Shown here: piece after piece, positions 45,605 to 55,213 of the stretch
Numbering within the stretch: the stretch's first letter is position 1
Layout: every line of letters begins with the position of its first letter
Assembly: GCF_001741865.1 (NCBI RefSeq)
Contig: NZ_CP017147.1
Location: 3,215,001-3,279,000, forward strand
DNA: 64,000 nt
Direction of reading: 5' to 3'
DNA from: Bosea vaviloviae
GTDB lineage: Bacteria; Pseudomonadota; Alphaproteobacteria; Rhizobiales; Beijerinckiaceae
The notes under the pieces: model-generated
Told to the model about the DNA's origin: nothing
Database searches by the model: none
Seen by the model: the letters and a program-made list of their open reading frames with translations, nothing else
Made by a program: the position numbers and the translations under genes

Positions 45605-48001
45605 ATGAACTCTCGCGTTTCCCCTGCTGACCTTTCCCCTGGCGGCGCTGCCGCGGCTTCGGTCGAGATCGGCCAGCGCGTGCCGCGCCGGGAGGACGCG
45701 ATCCTCGTGCAGGGGCAGGGGCGCTATACCGATGATCTCAGCGTCGAGCGGCAGCTCTTCGCGGCCTTCGTGCGCAGCCCGCATGCGCATGGCGATCTGA
45801 AGGCGGTGGATACGGCAGAGGCGCGCGCGATGAAGGGCGTCGTCGCGATCTATACCGCAGCCGACCTCGAAGGGCAGGGCTACGCCGCCATCATGGCGCC
45901 CAATGACCTGCCGGCCCGCGATGGCACGGCGATGCGAAAGCCCCGGCGGGCGGCGCTGGCGGAAGGCAGGGTCCGCTTCGTCGGCGACCCCGTCGCGGTC
46001 GTCGTCGCGCGTACAGCTGATCAGGCCCGCAACGCCGCCGAAGCGGTCAGGCTCGACATCGATATCTTGCCCGCCGTCATCGAGGCCGAGGCGGCGCTTA
46101 AGCCCGAGGCGCCGCAGCTCTATGACGACGTCGCCGGCAATCTGATCCTCGATTTCCACTCCGGCGACGCTGGTAAGGTCACGGCTGCCTTCGCTGGGGC
46201 CGCGCATGTCGCCCGGTTGCGGATCGTCAACAACCGCGTCGTCGTCAACCCGATCGAGCCGCGCGCGGCGATTGCGAGCTTTGACGGAAAATCGAAGCGC
46301 TACACGCTGCACGCGCCGAGCCAGGGCGCTTTCGGCATGCGCAACAGCCTGGCTGCGGCTATGGGCGTGAAGCCGGCAGCGATGCGCCTGGTCACCGGCC
46401 ATGTCGGCGGCTCTTTCGGCATGAAGGCCTCGGTCTTTCCCGAATATGTCGTGCTCCTGCACGCCGCCCGCATGCTGAAGCGGCCGGTCAGATGGACCGA
46501 TCAGCGCTCGGAGAGCTTCGTCTCGGATCACCATGGCCGCGACATGGTCTTCGAGGCCGAATTGGCCCTGGACGCGCGCGGGCGCTTCCTCGCCACGCGC
46601 TTCACCGGCGTCGCCAATATGGGCGCCTATGTCACGCCCGCCGGGCCGCTGATGGCGACGCTGAATATCGGCAAGAACTCGGTCGGCATGTACAGGACCC
46701 CGCTCGTCGAGGTTAAGACGCGTTGCGCGGTGACCAACACGGCGCCGATCGGCGCCTATCGCGGCGCCGGCCGCCCGGAAGGCAACTACCTGATGGAGCG
46801 GCTGATCGATAAGGCCGCCCGCGGCATGGGGATCGACCGGGCGAGCCTGAGGCGGCGCAACCTGGTTCCGCCCGCGAGGCTGCCCTGGGCGACGCCGGTG
46901 GGCACGGTCTATGACAGCGGCGATTTCCCGGCGCTGTTCGAGCGGGCGCTCGAAGCCTCCGACTGGAAGGGCTATGCCGGGCGACTGAAGACAAGCCGGA
47001 AAGCCGGGCTGCTGCGCGGGCGCGGTATCGGCTGTTATCTTGAGGTCACGGCGCCACCGACCAATGAAATGGGCGGCATCCATTTCGAGCCGGATGGCAG
47101 CGTCACCATCGTCACCGGCACGCTGGATTACGGCCAGGGCCATTGGACGCCTTTCTCCCAATTGCTCACCAGCCAGCTCGGCATTCCCTTCGACAAGATC
47201 AAGCTCGTGCAGGGCGACAGCGACAGGCTGGTCGCGGGCGGCGGCACAGGCGGCTCGAAATCGCTGATGGCGAGCGGCTCGGCGATCATCGAGGCGAGCG
47301 ATCTCGTCATCGAAAAGGGCAAGCTCGTCGCCGGCCATGTCCTGGAGGCCGATACCGCCGATATCGCCTTCGCTGCCGGCCGGTTCAGCGTGGTCGGCAC
47401 CGACCGCGCGATCGGCATCATGGAGCTGGCGGCGCGGCTGCGGGCCGGAACCGCGCTCGCGCCGGGACTGCCGCAGTCGCTCGACGTCGATCATGTCTTC
47501 AAATCGGCGCCCTCTGCCTATCCCAATGGCTGCCATGTCGCCGAGGTCGAGATCGATCCTGAGACCGGGCATGTCGCGATCGCGCGCTATGTCATGGTCA
47601 ATGATTTCGGCACCGTGGTGAACCCGATGATCGTCGAGGGCCAGCTCCATGGCGGCGTCGTCCAGGGCATCGGCCAGGCCCTGTTCGAGCGCACCGTCTA
47701 TGACGATAGCGGCCAGCTGATGAGCGGCTCCTATATGGACTACGCCTTGCCCCGGGCGGCGGATGTGCCGTTCTTCACCTTCGTCAGCCAGGGCGTGCCG
47801 ACGCTGAACAACCGGGTCGGCGCCAAGGGCTGCGGCGAGGCGGGGTGCGCCGGCTCGCTGCCCTCGGTGATGAACGCGGTTGTCGATGCGCTGGCGCCCC
47901 ATGGCGTCACGCATCTCGACATGCCGGCGACGCCCCAGGCGGTCTGGCGGGCGATCCGGGCGGGAGCCGACCAGATCGGCCGAGGGGCGGGGCCGACCTG
48001 A
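45605..48001 (+). CDS. molybdopterin-binding large subunit of a xanthine dehydrogenase/CO dehydrogenase-type hydroxylase (form II CoxL-like)
   Basis: A 798-aa molybdenum hydroxylase large subunit of normal length. The N-terminal hammerhead domain starts VEIGQRVPRREDAILVQGQG. The Mo-binding domain has GHVGGSFGMK, the active-site loop AYRGAGRPEGNY (the AYRGAGR signature of form II CoxL, not the AYRCSFR of true CO dehydrogenase), and KGCGEAGCAGSLP with the catalytic Glu. The FAD and [2Fe-2S] subunits normally encoded beside it are absent, so electrons must go to partners encoded elsewhere. ATG 45605 is at the start of the conserved region. Confidence 0.9.
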   Translation: MNSRVSPADLSPGGAAAASVEIGQRVPRREDAILVQGQGRYTDDLSVERQLFAAFVRSPHAHGDLKAVDTAEARAMKGVVAIYTAADLEGQGYAAIMAPNDLPARDGTAMRKPRRAALAEGRVRFVGDPVAVVVARTADQARNAAEAVRLDIDILPAVIEAEAALKPEAPQLYDDVAGNLILDFHSGDAGKVTAAFAGAAHVARLRIVNNRVVVNPIEPRAAIASFDGKSKRYTLHAPSQGAFGMRNSLAAAMGVKPAAMRLVTGHVGGSFGMKASVFPEYVVLLHAARMLKRPVRWTDQRSESFVSDHHGRDMVFEAELALDARGRFLATRFTGVANMGAYVTPAGPLMATLNIGKNSVGMYRTPLVEVKTRCAVTNTAPIGAYRGAGRPEGNYLMERLIDKAARGMGIDRASLRRRNLVPPARLPWATPVGTVYDSGDFPALFERALEASDWKGYAGRLKTSRKAGLLRGRGIGCYLEVTAPPTNEMGGIHFEPDGSVTIVTGTLDYGQGHWTPFSQLLTSQLGIPFDKIKLVQGDSDRLVAGGGTGGSKSLMASGSAIIEASDLVIEKGKLVAGHVLEADTADIAFAAGRFSVVGTDRAIGIMELAARLRAGTALAPGLPQSLDVDHVFKSAPSAYPNGCHVAEVEIDPETGHVAIARYVMVNDFGTVVNPMIVEGQLHGGVVQGIGQALFERTVYDDSGQLMSGSYMDYALPRAADVPFFTFVSQGVPTLNNRVGAKGCGEAGCAGSLPSVMNAVVDALAPHGVTHLDMPATPQAVWRAIRAGADQIGRGAGPT

Positions 48002-48153
48002 CGGTGACGCGCGACGGCGTCTCTCATGAACCGGTCTCATAAGCCCGATCGCGTGACGGCGGCTAATCACCCGGACCAAGCCGCCTTATCGTCAAGGCGT
48101 CATGTCCCCAGACGTGATGTCTTCCATGGTTCAACAAGGTGAGGATCCAGATC

Positions 48154-48360
48154 ATGAAGATCGCTATCGTGCTGTCCGCTCTTGCCCTCTCCGCCTCCTC
48201 CGCGATGGCGTGTTCGCTTGGCAAGACCGACACGCAGGCTTCGCTGCACAGCGACCGCCAGCAGGCGACGGCTGCCTCTCAGGCCGAGCAGGTGACCGTT
48301 GTCGCCAAAAATGCCTCCGGGACGAATGCCGCCGAGACCGCCGCGACCGCGACGGAGTAA
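48154..48360 (+). CDS. small exported hypothetical protein, 68 aa
   Basis: A signal peptide (MKIAIVLSALALSASSAMA) is followed by a short Cys residue and a 45-residue Ala/Thr/Gln-rich mature region. The AMAC junction is close to, but not a proper, lipobox. AAGGTGAGG is upstream of the ATG. A strong terminator follows at 48375-48402, supporting a real transcription unit. Function unknown. Confidence 0.75.
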   Translation: MKIAIVLSALALSASSAMACSLGKTDTQASLHSDRQQATAASQAEQVTVVAKNASGTNAAETAATATE

Positions 48361-48374
48361 CCGTCGCAACCGAA

Positions 48375-48402
48375 GGCGTCGCCCGCCGGGCGGCGCCTTT
48401 TG
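48375..48402 (+). terminator. rho-independent terminator after the small exported protein gene
   Basis: A GC-rich stem (GGCGTCGCCCG pairing with GGGCGGCGCC around a short loop) ends in TTTT, 15 bases after the stop codon. It also separates the gene from the convergent S10 peptidase gene. Confidence 0.8.
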
Positions 48403-48432
48403 CATGCAGAGCCTTCGGATAACGGCGCCGCC

Positions 48433-50001
48433 TCAAAGGCCGCGCCGCGCTTCGATCATCATGCGGACGGCTTCGCGCAGGTTCTGGCGCGAGGCGTCGC
48501 GCGAATAGAACATGTGGCCGCCTGGGAAGAGTTCGAGCTTGACCCGCGCCTCGTCGCCGAGCGGCGGCAGCTGATCGAGCAGGAGCTTGCTTTCGAAATA
48601 GGGCGTGACGAGATCGGTCATGCCATGCGCCACGATGACCTGCAGACGCGGATCGAGCGCCAGCGCGCTGCGCAGCTCCCGCATCGTTTCCCGGTCTCCC
48701 CGGCCTTGCCCATAGCTCCAGCGCCGTGAGACGTCCTCGTTGAGCAGGAAATAGCGGCCGTCGGGCTGCCATTTCAGCTCGTCGGCGTAGAGGCGCAGCA
48801 TCGCGCCGGTCAGCGGGGCGGTGATGGCCTCCAACACCGCATCGGGCGCCTGGGTCCGGGCCGCGTCAGGGTCGGGGTCGAGAGCAAACACCGCCCCGTC
48901 ATAGGGGCTGCCGACCAGTTGCCGATCGCGGCCGATCTCTCTCAGGAATGTGCCCGTGTCGATCTTTCCACCGAGCCGTTCGACAAGCATCCGGTCAAGC
49001 CCCGTCAACGCGGTGACCCTCTCGATGATCCGCTGCACCGCCGCCTTGTCGCGCGGCCCCTTCAACAAATCCGCGAGATAGTCGCCGGCGGCATAGCTCT
49101 CGGTCTCCAGGAGCGCCCGGCGCGACAGGCGGCCTTCGTGTTCGAGTCGGGTAGCTGCCAGCGACGGGAGCTGAACCGCCCAGCGCAGCGGCGATCCACG
49201 GGCATCGCGCTGATAGGTGAAGTCGAGCACGGGCGAGAGCAGCAGCATGCCCGACAGCCCGACCCCGTCGGATGTCTGCAACTCGCTGACGATCTTGGGC
49301 GCGCGAAAGCCGCCATAGCTTTCGCCGACGATGAATTTGGGCGAGCCGAGGCGGTCGTTGAGCCGCAGCCAGTTCGCGATGAAGCGCGCCAGCGACTTGT
49401 AGTCGCCTTCGGCCGACCAGAGCAGGCCGCGCGCATCGTCATTGCCGGGCGCGAACCGGCTGAAGCCCGCACCGACGGGGTCGATGAAGACGAGGTCGGT
49501 GAAATCCAGCCAGGTCTCGGCATTGGCGACGAGGTCGGTGGGAGAGGAGGGCGTGTCGCCCTGCCGGCCGAAGGGCAGGCGCCTGGGGCCCATGAGGCCG
49601 AGATGGAGATAGGCCGAGGCTGCGCCCGGCCCGCCATTGACGGCAAAGGTGACGGGACGCTCGGCCGCGACAGCTGCGCCTTCGCGGTCGAGCGCGTAGG
49701 AGACATAGGCGATCTCTGCCAGCAGCCGGCCGGATTGGTCGCGCACCGGCAGCGCTCCGGCCGTTGCCGTGTACTGCAGGGTCCGGCCGGGCAAATCGAT
49801 CGTGTGGCGGGTCACGGACGGGGATGGCAAGGACTGGGACGGCAAGGCCGTGCCGGCAGCCCCCGACGATGCCGGAACCGCCTGCGATGGGCCGCCGCCT
49901 CGCGTCGCCCCGGCCCCTTGCGCAAAAACGCCTTCCGACTGGACCCAGGCGAAACTGGCGATCCAACCAGCGAAAGCGAGGCGGCGGAGGAAAGATGTCA
50001 T
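48433..50001 (-). CDS. exported S10 family serine carboxypeptidase
   Basis: A 522-aa protein with an N-terminal signal peptide (residues 1-28, ending GVFAQ) and a low-complexity Gly/Ser/Ala linker. The S10 catalytic residues are all visible: oxyanion hole FAVNGGPGAASAYLHLG, Ser in VGESYGGFRAPK, Asp in HGMTDLVTPY and His in PGGHMFY. It should cleave C-terminal residues from peptides in the periplasm. Alphaproteobacterial S10 enzymes are frequent in soil genera. It is a single-gene unit ending 31 bases from the terminator. Confidence 0.92.
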   Translation of the reverse strand: MTSFLRRLAFAGWIASFAWVQSEGVFAQGAGATRGGGPSQAVPASSGAAGTALPSQSLPSPSVTRHTIDLPGRTLQYTATAGALPVRDQSGRLLAEIAYVSYALDREGAAVAAERPVTFAVNGGPGAASAYLHLGLMGPRRLPFGRQGDTPSSPTDLVANAETWLDFTDLVFIDPVGAGFSRFAPGNDDARGLLWSAEGDYKSLARFIANWLRLNDRLGSPKFIVGESYGGFRAPKIVSELQTSDGVGLSGMLLLSPVLDFTYQRDARGSPLRWAVQLPSLAATRLEHEGRLSRRALLETESYAAGDYLADLLKGPRDKAAVQRIIERVTALTGLDRMLVERLGGKIDTGTFLREIGRDRQLVGSPYDGAVFALDPDPDAARTQAPDAVLEAITAPLTGAMLRLYADELKWQPDGRYFLLNEDVSRRWSYGQGRGDRETMRELRSALALDPRLQVIVAHGMTDLVTPYFESKLLLDQLPPLGDEARVKLELFPGGHMFYSRDASRQNLREAVRMMIEARRGL

Positions 50002-50145
50002 GCAAGACCTCTGTAGCGCGCGATGAGTGTAACCGAGGGAAGGGGCGTTCGCCCGCGCCGCCGTTTCACGAAGCCGTCAGCGCTGCCTCGCCTTCGGGCA
50101 AGGGCGTTTCCCGCGCCCGCGCCGGATGCCTCATCTGCCCGGCGG

Positions 50146-50607
50146 TCATTTCCGGTACTCATCGTCCGTGACCTTCTCCAGCCAGTCGACATTCCGGCCA
50201 TCGCGCATATTGGTGATGGCGATGTGTCTCATGCTGTTGGTCGCGGTGGCGCCATGCCAATGCTTCACACCGGGCGGTGTCCAGATTACGTCGCCGGGCT
50301 TGACTTCGCGCTTCTCGCCACCCTCCTCCTGAACCCATCCCGTGCCGTCGGTGACGATCAGCACCTGCCCGGCGGGATGGCTGTGCCAGTCGGAGCGGGC
50401 GCCGGGAGAGAACGAGACGTGGCCGCCCACATGCGTGCTTCCGCTTGGCGCGTAGAGCGGATCGACGACGACGGAGCCGGTGAAATTCTGGGCCGGCCCC
50501 TGAGCCGAAGCGCGCGAGCCGTTACGGGAGATCACCGAGCTTTCGCTATACGCAGGCGCGGCCGCGCCGACAGCGAGCGAGACAACGCACCACATGAGCG
50601 GCTTCAT
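50146..50607 (-). CDS. exported cupin protein (HNL/mandelonitrile-lyase-like cupin)
   Basis: A 153-aa single-cupin protein with signal peptide ([18 protein letters not shown]). The core is [51 protein letters not shown], with the metal ligands His-x-His, Gln and His of the bacterial (R)-hydroxynitrile-lyase-like/carboxymuconolactone-associated cupins. It is related to the cytoplasmic cupin at 51160-51555. ATG 50607 follows AAGGA. It belongs to the redox cluster around the LysR gene; natural substrate unknown. Confidence 0.87.
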   Translation of the reverse strand: MKPLMWCVVSLAVGAAAPAYSESSVISRNGSRASAQGPAQNFTGSVVVDPLYAPSGSTHVGGHVSFSPGARSDWHSHPAGQVLIVTDGTGWVQEEGGEKREVKPGDVIWTPPGVKHWHGATATNSMRHIAITNMRDGRNVDWLEKVTDDEYRK

Positions 50608-50766
50608 GAGCAGGGTCCTTTCCAGGTCGATCGGTTCCATCGATTTGGGCTGCGCAGGTTCCGCGGTTAAGGGCGCCGGGCAGGAAGGGCCTATGAGGCC
50701 CGCTCATGAAACCCTTGCTGACGGACCGGGTTGCTCCGCCCCGCCCTGGGCGGCGCAGGCTTGGGA

Positions 50767-51134
50767 TCAGCGCGGGGCGATCCGGATCGTCACGTCGAGC
50801 GGCCCCGGTCCTGCCAGGGCCTCGACGCCATCCTTGATCGTTCCCAGCCTGACGAGGCTGGGGGAGTAGTCGAAATCCCGATAGAAGATCGCGAGATTCC
50901 GCCATGGTGCGGAATACGCGATGTCGCCGGGCGAGGGATCGAAGCCCGGCGCACTGCCTGCCGTCGAGAGCTTGCCAGGCAGGTGGCGACCTTCTCGGTC
51001 CGCGCATAGTCCTTCGGCGTCGCCCTCAGAGGCAGCAGGGCCGCGAAATCCCACGCCGCGGCGCTGTCGTCGAGCGTCGCGGAGAGCGTCCTGCCGTTGA
51101 TAGCGTCGCCGTCGATGATGAGATGGATCGTCAT
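50767..51134 (-). pseudogene. cyclophilin-like fold protein gene with a frameshift
   Basis: The first ~50 codons (MTIHLIIDGDAINGRTLSAT, DFAALLPLRATPKDYARTEK) match the N-terminus of bacterial cyclophilin-like proteins (cyclophilin_like2 type), but the rest of the family sequence (LPGKLSTAGSAPGFDPSPGD, YSAPWRNLAIFYRDFDYSPS, VEALAGPGPLDVTI) lies in another frame. Adding one C at about 50982-50984 (reading ACC CTG CCT instead of ACC TGC CTG) restores a continuous ~120-aa protein. Either a real loss-of-function mutation or a base-calling error. The gene is close behind the cupin gene at 51160. Confidence 0.85.
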
Positions 51135-51159
51135 GAGCGCTGCATGTGAACCCGACGCT

Positions 51160-51555
51160 TCATGCGCCGTACTGATCGTCCGAAACCTTCTCCAGCCAAT
51201 CGACGGCCTTGCCGTCGAGCTGCTCCTGGATGGCGAGATGGGTCATCGCGGTCGTCGGCGATGCGCCATGCCAATGGCGTTCGCCCGGCGGAAACCAGAC
51301 GACGTCGCCGGGCCGGATCTCCTCGATCGGCCCGCCCTCGCGCTGCACCCGCCCGAAGCCTTCCGTCACGATCAATGTCTGGCCGAGCGGATGAGTGTGC
51401 CAGGCCGTCCGGGCGCCGGGCTCGAAGGTGACGCGTGCGCCCGAGACCCGGGCCGGCGACGGGGCCGAGAACAGCGGGTCGACGCGAACGGTTCCGGTGA
51501 AGTAGTCGCTCGGGCCCTTGCCGGAGGGCTGGGAGCCTATTTTCCTGATGTCCAT
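51160..51555 (-). CDS. cupin protein, (R)-hydroxynitrile lyase-like
   Basis: A 131-aa cytoplasmic cupin with [40 protein letters not shown] and [20 protein letters not shown], i.e. the same metal-binding motifs as its paralogue at 50146-50607 but without a signal peptide. Known relatives are Mn-dependent bacterial hydroxynitrile lyases, though most genes in this position act on unknown substrates. AGAGG precedes ATG 51555. It is divergent from the LysR gene, its likely regulator. Confidence 0.87.
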   Translation of the reverse strand: MDIRKIGSQPSGKGPSDYFTGTVRVDPLFSAPSPARVSGARVTFEPGARTAWHTHPLGQTLIVTEGFGRVQREGGPIEEIRPGDVVWFPPGERHWHGASPTTAMTHLAIQEQLDGKAVDWLEKVSDDQYGA

Positions 51556-51856
51556 GGTGACCTCTTCCGTACAGTGCGTCTGTCCGCATCCAGCCAAACC
51601 GACGATGCGGGCATCAGATTCGCGGCGATGGGCGACCATATCGATGACCGGCCGGCGCGCGCCGCTCGCAGGCCGGGGCCATAGGATCAACCTGTCGTCG
51701 ATATGGTACTCACGGAGCCCCGGGATAAGGCGGGCGAGATCGGATGGGCCTAGAAACGACCTTCATCAATGCCGTCTCGCCTGCAAGAGCGCGAAGCGGC
51801 CTTGCGCCCGCCGCTATCGGGCTCGATGACAGGCAAGCAATGAGAAGGGTTCATGA

Positions 51857-52750
51857 ATGTCGCGCGAGAACATCAACGACTTGCTGGCCTTCCTCGCAGT
51901 CGCGCGCGAAAAGAGCTTCACCCGGGCCGCCGCCAAGATCGGCGTCTCGCAATCGGCGCTCAGCCACACCGTCAAGCATCTCGAGCAGCGGCTGGGCGTG
52001 CGCCTGCTGACGCGTTCGACGCGCAGCGTCTCGCCGACCCAGGCCGGGCAGCATCTCTTGCTGAATGTCGGGCCGCGTTTCGAGGAGATCGAGGCGGAGC
52101 TCGCCTTTCTCAGCGAGTTCAGGGACAAGCCGGCCGGCTCCATCCGGATTTCCGCGTCGGACGTCGCGATCGACACGGTGATCTGGGAGAAGCTCGTCCC
52201 GTTCCTGAGCGCCTATCCCGACATCAAGGTCGAGCTCGTCAGCGATTACGGCCTGGCCGATATCGTCGCAGAAGGCTTCGAGGCCGGCGTCCGCATGGGC
52301 GAGCAGGTCGCCAAGGACATGATTTCGGTGCGGATCGGCCCCGATATCCGCTTCGCCGTCGTTGCCGCGCCGAGCTATCTCGCCGATCGTACGACGCCCG
52401 AGGCGCCGCAGGACCTCGTCGGGCATTGCTGCATCAACCTGCGCCTGCCGACCTATGGCGGGCTCTATGCCTGGGAATTCGAAAAGGAGGGTCGCGAGGT
52501 CCGGGTCCGGGTCGAGGGGCAGCTGATCTTCAACAGCATCTTCCAGAATCTGAAGGCCAGCGTCGCCGGGTTCGGCATCGCCCATATGCCGGAAGAAATC
52601 GCCGAGCCCTATCTCGCCGATGGACGCCTGGTGCGTCTGCTCGGCGACTGGTGCCCGGTCTGGCAGGGCTACCACATCTATTATCCGAGCCGGCGCCAAG
52701 CCTCGCCGGCCTTCTCGCTGCTGATCGATGCGCTGCGCCATCGCAGGTAG
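51857..52750 (+). CDS. LysR-family transcriptional regulator
   Basis: A 297-aa regulator. The N-terminal winged helix-turn-helix is FLAVAREKSFTRAAAKIGVS with QSALSHTVKHLEQRLGVRLL; the C-terminal substrate-binding domain starts around residue 90 (GSIRISASDVAIDTVIWEKL). The subgroup with AAPSYLADRTTP and GLYAWEFEKEGREV is common next to cupin/CMD/SDR oxidoreductase genes in proteobacteria. Divergent to the cupin gene (300-base intergenic) and convergent with the CMD gene, it probably controls this cluster. Confidence 0.9.
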   Translation: MSRENINDLLAFLAVAREKSFTRAAAKIGVSQSALSHTVKHLEQRLGVRLLTRSTRSVSPTQAGQHLLLNVGPRFEEIEAELAFLSEFRDKPAGSIRISASDVAIDTVIWEKLVPFLSAYPDIKVELVSDYGLADIVAEGFEAGVRMGEQVAKDMISVRIGPDIRFAVVAAPSYLADRTTPEAPQDLVGHCCINLRLPTYGGLYAWEFEKEGREVRVRVEGQLIFNSIFQNLKASVAGFGIAHMPEEIAEPYLADGRLVRLLGDWCPVWQGYHIYYPSRRQASPAFSLLIDALRHRR

Positions 52751-52775
52751 CGCGGCGCCCGACGCAGCCTCCCGA

Positions 52776-53567
52776 CTACTTCTTGCGGGACTCGAAAACG
52801 GTCTTCGCCACAGGCACGGTCGAGAAGGCGTTCGGCCAGCCGGCATAGAAGGCGATGTGCGAGATCACCTCGGACGCCTGCTCCTGCGTCAGGCCGTTAT
52901 CCATGGCCCGGCCGAGATGGTAGGGAATCTGAGCGACCTGTCCGCCGGCGATCAAGGAGCTGACCGTCACCAGGCTGCGGTCGCGCGGCGCAAGATCGGG
53001 CCGCAGCCACAAATCGTTGAACAGCAGCCTGCCGGTGTCGTTCACCAGCCCTTGTGAAATCGGGCCGACATCTGCCTGGACGCGGGTCGCCCGGTTCTGC
53101 TCGCTGGCCTGGTCGAGCGGGAGCGGCGTCGGCGAGGCGGGGGGAAGTTGGTCGGGCCGCACGCCGCGCTGTGCGAAGATGTCCTTGGCCACCGCCACGG
53201 CCGCAGTCGCGTTGCCCCAGCCCGAATAGAAGGCGAGATGCGTGATGATCTCGGAAATTTCAGCCGGCTTCACGCCATTGTCGAGGGCCAGCGCAAGATG
53301 GAACGGCATCTCGATCGTCTGGCTGCGCGCGATCAGCACCGACAGTGTGACGATGCTGCGGTCGCGCGGACTTAAGCCCGGACGCTTCCAGAGATCGCCG
53401 AGCAGATTGTCCTGCGTGTATTTGTCCAGGGCGGGCGCGACGGAACGGACATCCGCAGAGGACAGGATGCTGGCCGGCGTCGAGGCGCGCGCCGGGCCGG
53501 AGCCGGTTTCGGCGATGGCAGCCGTCAACGTACCCAGCGAGATCAGAGCCGCACTGACGAGCTTCAT
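52776..53567 (-). CDS. exported protein with two carboxymuconolactone decarboxylase (CMD/AhpD-like) domains
   Basis: A 263-aa protein with signal peptide (LVSAALISLGTLTAAIAE) and two copies of the CMD fold: LWKRPGLSPRDRSIVTLSVL with HLALALDNGVKPAEISEIIT and HLAFYSGWGNATAAVAVAKD; then LWLRPDLAPRDRSLVTVSSL with HLGRAMDNGLTQEQASEVIS and HIAFYAGWPNAFSTVPVAK. The CxxC of AhpD is absent, so peroxidase activity is unlikely. Tandem exported CMD proteins regularly accompany HNL-like cupins. Reaction unknown. Confidence 0.88.
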   Translation of the reverse strand: MKLVSAALISLGTLTAAIAETGSGPARASTPASILSSADVRSVAPALDKYTQDNLLGDLWKRPGLSPRDRSIVTLSVLIARSQTIEMPFHLALALDNGVKPAEISEIITHLAFYSGWGNATAAVAVAKDIFAQRGVRPDQLPPASPTPLPLDQASEQNRATRVQADVGPISQGLVNDTGRLLFNDLWLRPDLAPRDRSLVTVSSLIAGGQVAQIPYHLGRAMDNGLTQEQASEVISHIAFYAGWPNAFSTVPVAKTVFESRKK

Positions 53568-53861
53568 GTCATGTTCCTTCCGATGATTCGATGACGGCGC
53601 CGACTGCCGTGCGAGCTTGCGCCGTGAGATCTTGCCAACGCGTCGCCCATGTCGGCCCCCAATTTGGCATCGCCCGAGCCCGGGTTTTAGGAGGCCTTTG
53701 GCGATAGGGCTCAGCAGCAGGATTCATGAATGGCGGCGTCGATCCAGCCCATCTCATTGATGAGGGCAATCGCTAGGCCCTAGCCGTGACGGCCGGCTAA
53801 TCGGGGCCGCTCGGCCGACTTATCGTCCGTGCTCATCAAAACGACGGCAGGGATCGGTTCC

Positions 53862-54623
53862 GTGGACGGGTATTTCCAAGGCAAGGTTGTGCTGGTGACG
53901 GGCGCTGCCTCCGGCATGGGGCTGGCGACGGCGCGCGCCTTCGCCGAGGCCGGCGCGGCCGTGGCGCTGGCCGACATTCATGCGGATGCGGTCCGCTCAG
54001 CCGCCGGGACATTGACCGCCGCCGGGCATCGCGCCGTCGCTATCCCTTGCGACGTTTCCGATCTCGCCGCGGTCGCGGACATGGTCGCGCAGACCGTCGC
54101 GAGCTTCGGCCGTCTCGACGCCGCCTTCAACAATGCCGGCATCCAGAGCCCCGTCGCCGAGACCGCCGATGCGGACCCGGCCGATTGCGCCCGCGTCATC
54201 GGCGTCAACCTGACCGGGGTCTGGAACTGCATGAAACACGAGCTGATCCAGATGCGAAAGCAGGGCAGCGGCGCGATCGTCAACAACTCGTCGCTCGGCG
54301 GGCTCGTCGGCATCGGCGAACGCGGCATCTACCACGCCTCCAAGCACGGCGTCGTCGGGCTGACCAAGAGCGCCGGGCTCGAATATGCGGCTCGGGGTAT
54401 CCGGATCAACGCGGTCTGTCCGGGCATCATCGAGACCCCGATGGTTACAGTCATGCTGGAGACCCAGGCCGACGCCATGGCGGAGATGATGAAGGAGGTC
54501 CCGATCGGCCGGCTTGGCCGCCCCGAGGAGATCGCCGATGCGGTGCTCTGGCTCTGCAGCCCGGCCTCCAGCTTCGTGATCGGTCACGCCTTGCCGGTCG
54601 ATGGCGGCTACACCGTCCGCTGA
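53862..54623 (+). CDS. SDR family oxidoreductase
   Basis: A 253-aa classical short-chain dehydrogenase. The cofactor motif is VTGAASGMGLATARAFAEAG, followed by Asp at the end of beta-2 (ALADIHADAV), which favours NAD(H). The NNAGI motif, catalytic Ser in NNSSLGGLVG and Y-x3-K in YHASKHG are all present, as is PGIIETPM. Two in-frame GTG starts are possible (53829 and 53862); 53862 is preferred because it begins at the usual family length and follows GGGATCGG. It is probably co-regulated with the ABM gene 100 bp downstream. Confidence 0.9.
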   Translation: MDGYFQGKVVLVTGAASGMGLATARAFAEAGAAVALADIHADAVRSAAGTLTAAGHRAVAIPCDVSDLAAVADMVAQTVASFGRLDAAFNNAGIQSPVAETADADPADCARVIGVNLTGVWNCMKHELIQMRKQGSGAIVNNSSLGGLVGIGERGIYHASKHGVVGLTKSAGLEYAARGIRINAVCPGIIETPMVTVMLETQADAMAEMMKEVPIGRLGRPEEIADAVLWLCSPASSFVIGHALPVDGGYTVR

Positions 54624-54724
54624 ATGCGAAACGGCAGCTTGAACGCGAGACGGCTGGTCGACGGCCTGTGCCGGCGAGCCCGTCTGAGATCGATGCGACC
54701 GACTGTCCTGCCGAGGAGGCAATG

Positions 54725-55120
54725 ATGAGCATCAAAGATGTATCGATGGCGGCTGCGATCAGCATTGGCGCCCTGATCGGCGGTCATGCCTCCGCTCAGG
54801 ACATGCCGACTGGCGTCGTCGTGCGGATCGCCGAGCTCGATATCGATCCCGCCAGGCTGGACGACTACAAAGCGGCCGTCAGGGAGGAGATGGCGGATGC
54901 CGTTCGGCTCGAACCGGGCGTGCTGGCGATCTATTCGGTGGCCGAAAAGGATAATCCGGCGCGGCTGCGGTTCTTCGAAATCTACGCCAGCGACGAGGCC
55001 TACAGATCACATCTCGAATCGCCCCACTTCAAGAAATACGTCGCCGTGACCCAGCCGATGATCACGGCGCGCAAGCTGATCGAGACCATTCCGGTCCAGT
55101 TGAGCGCGAAATCGAGATGA
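54725..55120 (+). CDS. exported antibiotic-biosynthesis-monooxygenase (ABM) domain protein
   Basis: A 131-aa protein: signal peptide (VSMAAAISIGALIGGHASAQ) plus a ferredoxin-like ABM domain (VVVRIAELDIDPARLDDYKA, EPGVLAIYSVAEKDNPARLR, RFFEIYASDEAYRSHLESPH). Such domains often act as cofactor-less monooxygenases or small-molecule binders. GAGGAGG at 54713-54719 places ATG 54725 at better spacing than ATG 54722. Exported versions like this co-occur with DUF1330 and CMD proteins. Confidence 0.88.
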   Translation: MSIKDVSMAAAISIGALIGGHASAQDMPTGVVVRIAELDIDPARLDDYKAAVREEMADAVRLEPGVLAIYSVAEKDNPARLRFFEIYASDEAYRSHLESPHFKKYVAVTQPMITARKLIETIPVQLSAKSR

Positions 55121-55213
55121 ACCGGCGCCGGCCTGCGTCGCCCGAACCCGCCGGCCCATGGCAGCGCGATGTCCCACAGTTCGAGGCGCGATGATGCAGC
55201 TCAGGAGCAAGCG

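Noticed and set aside
45572..48079. 835-residue open frame on the minus strand opposite the molybdenum hydroxylase gene
   Set aside because: Antisense shadow; the plus strand has a full-length, motif-complete enzyme.
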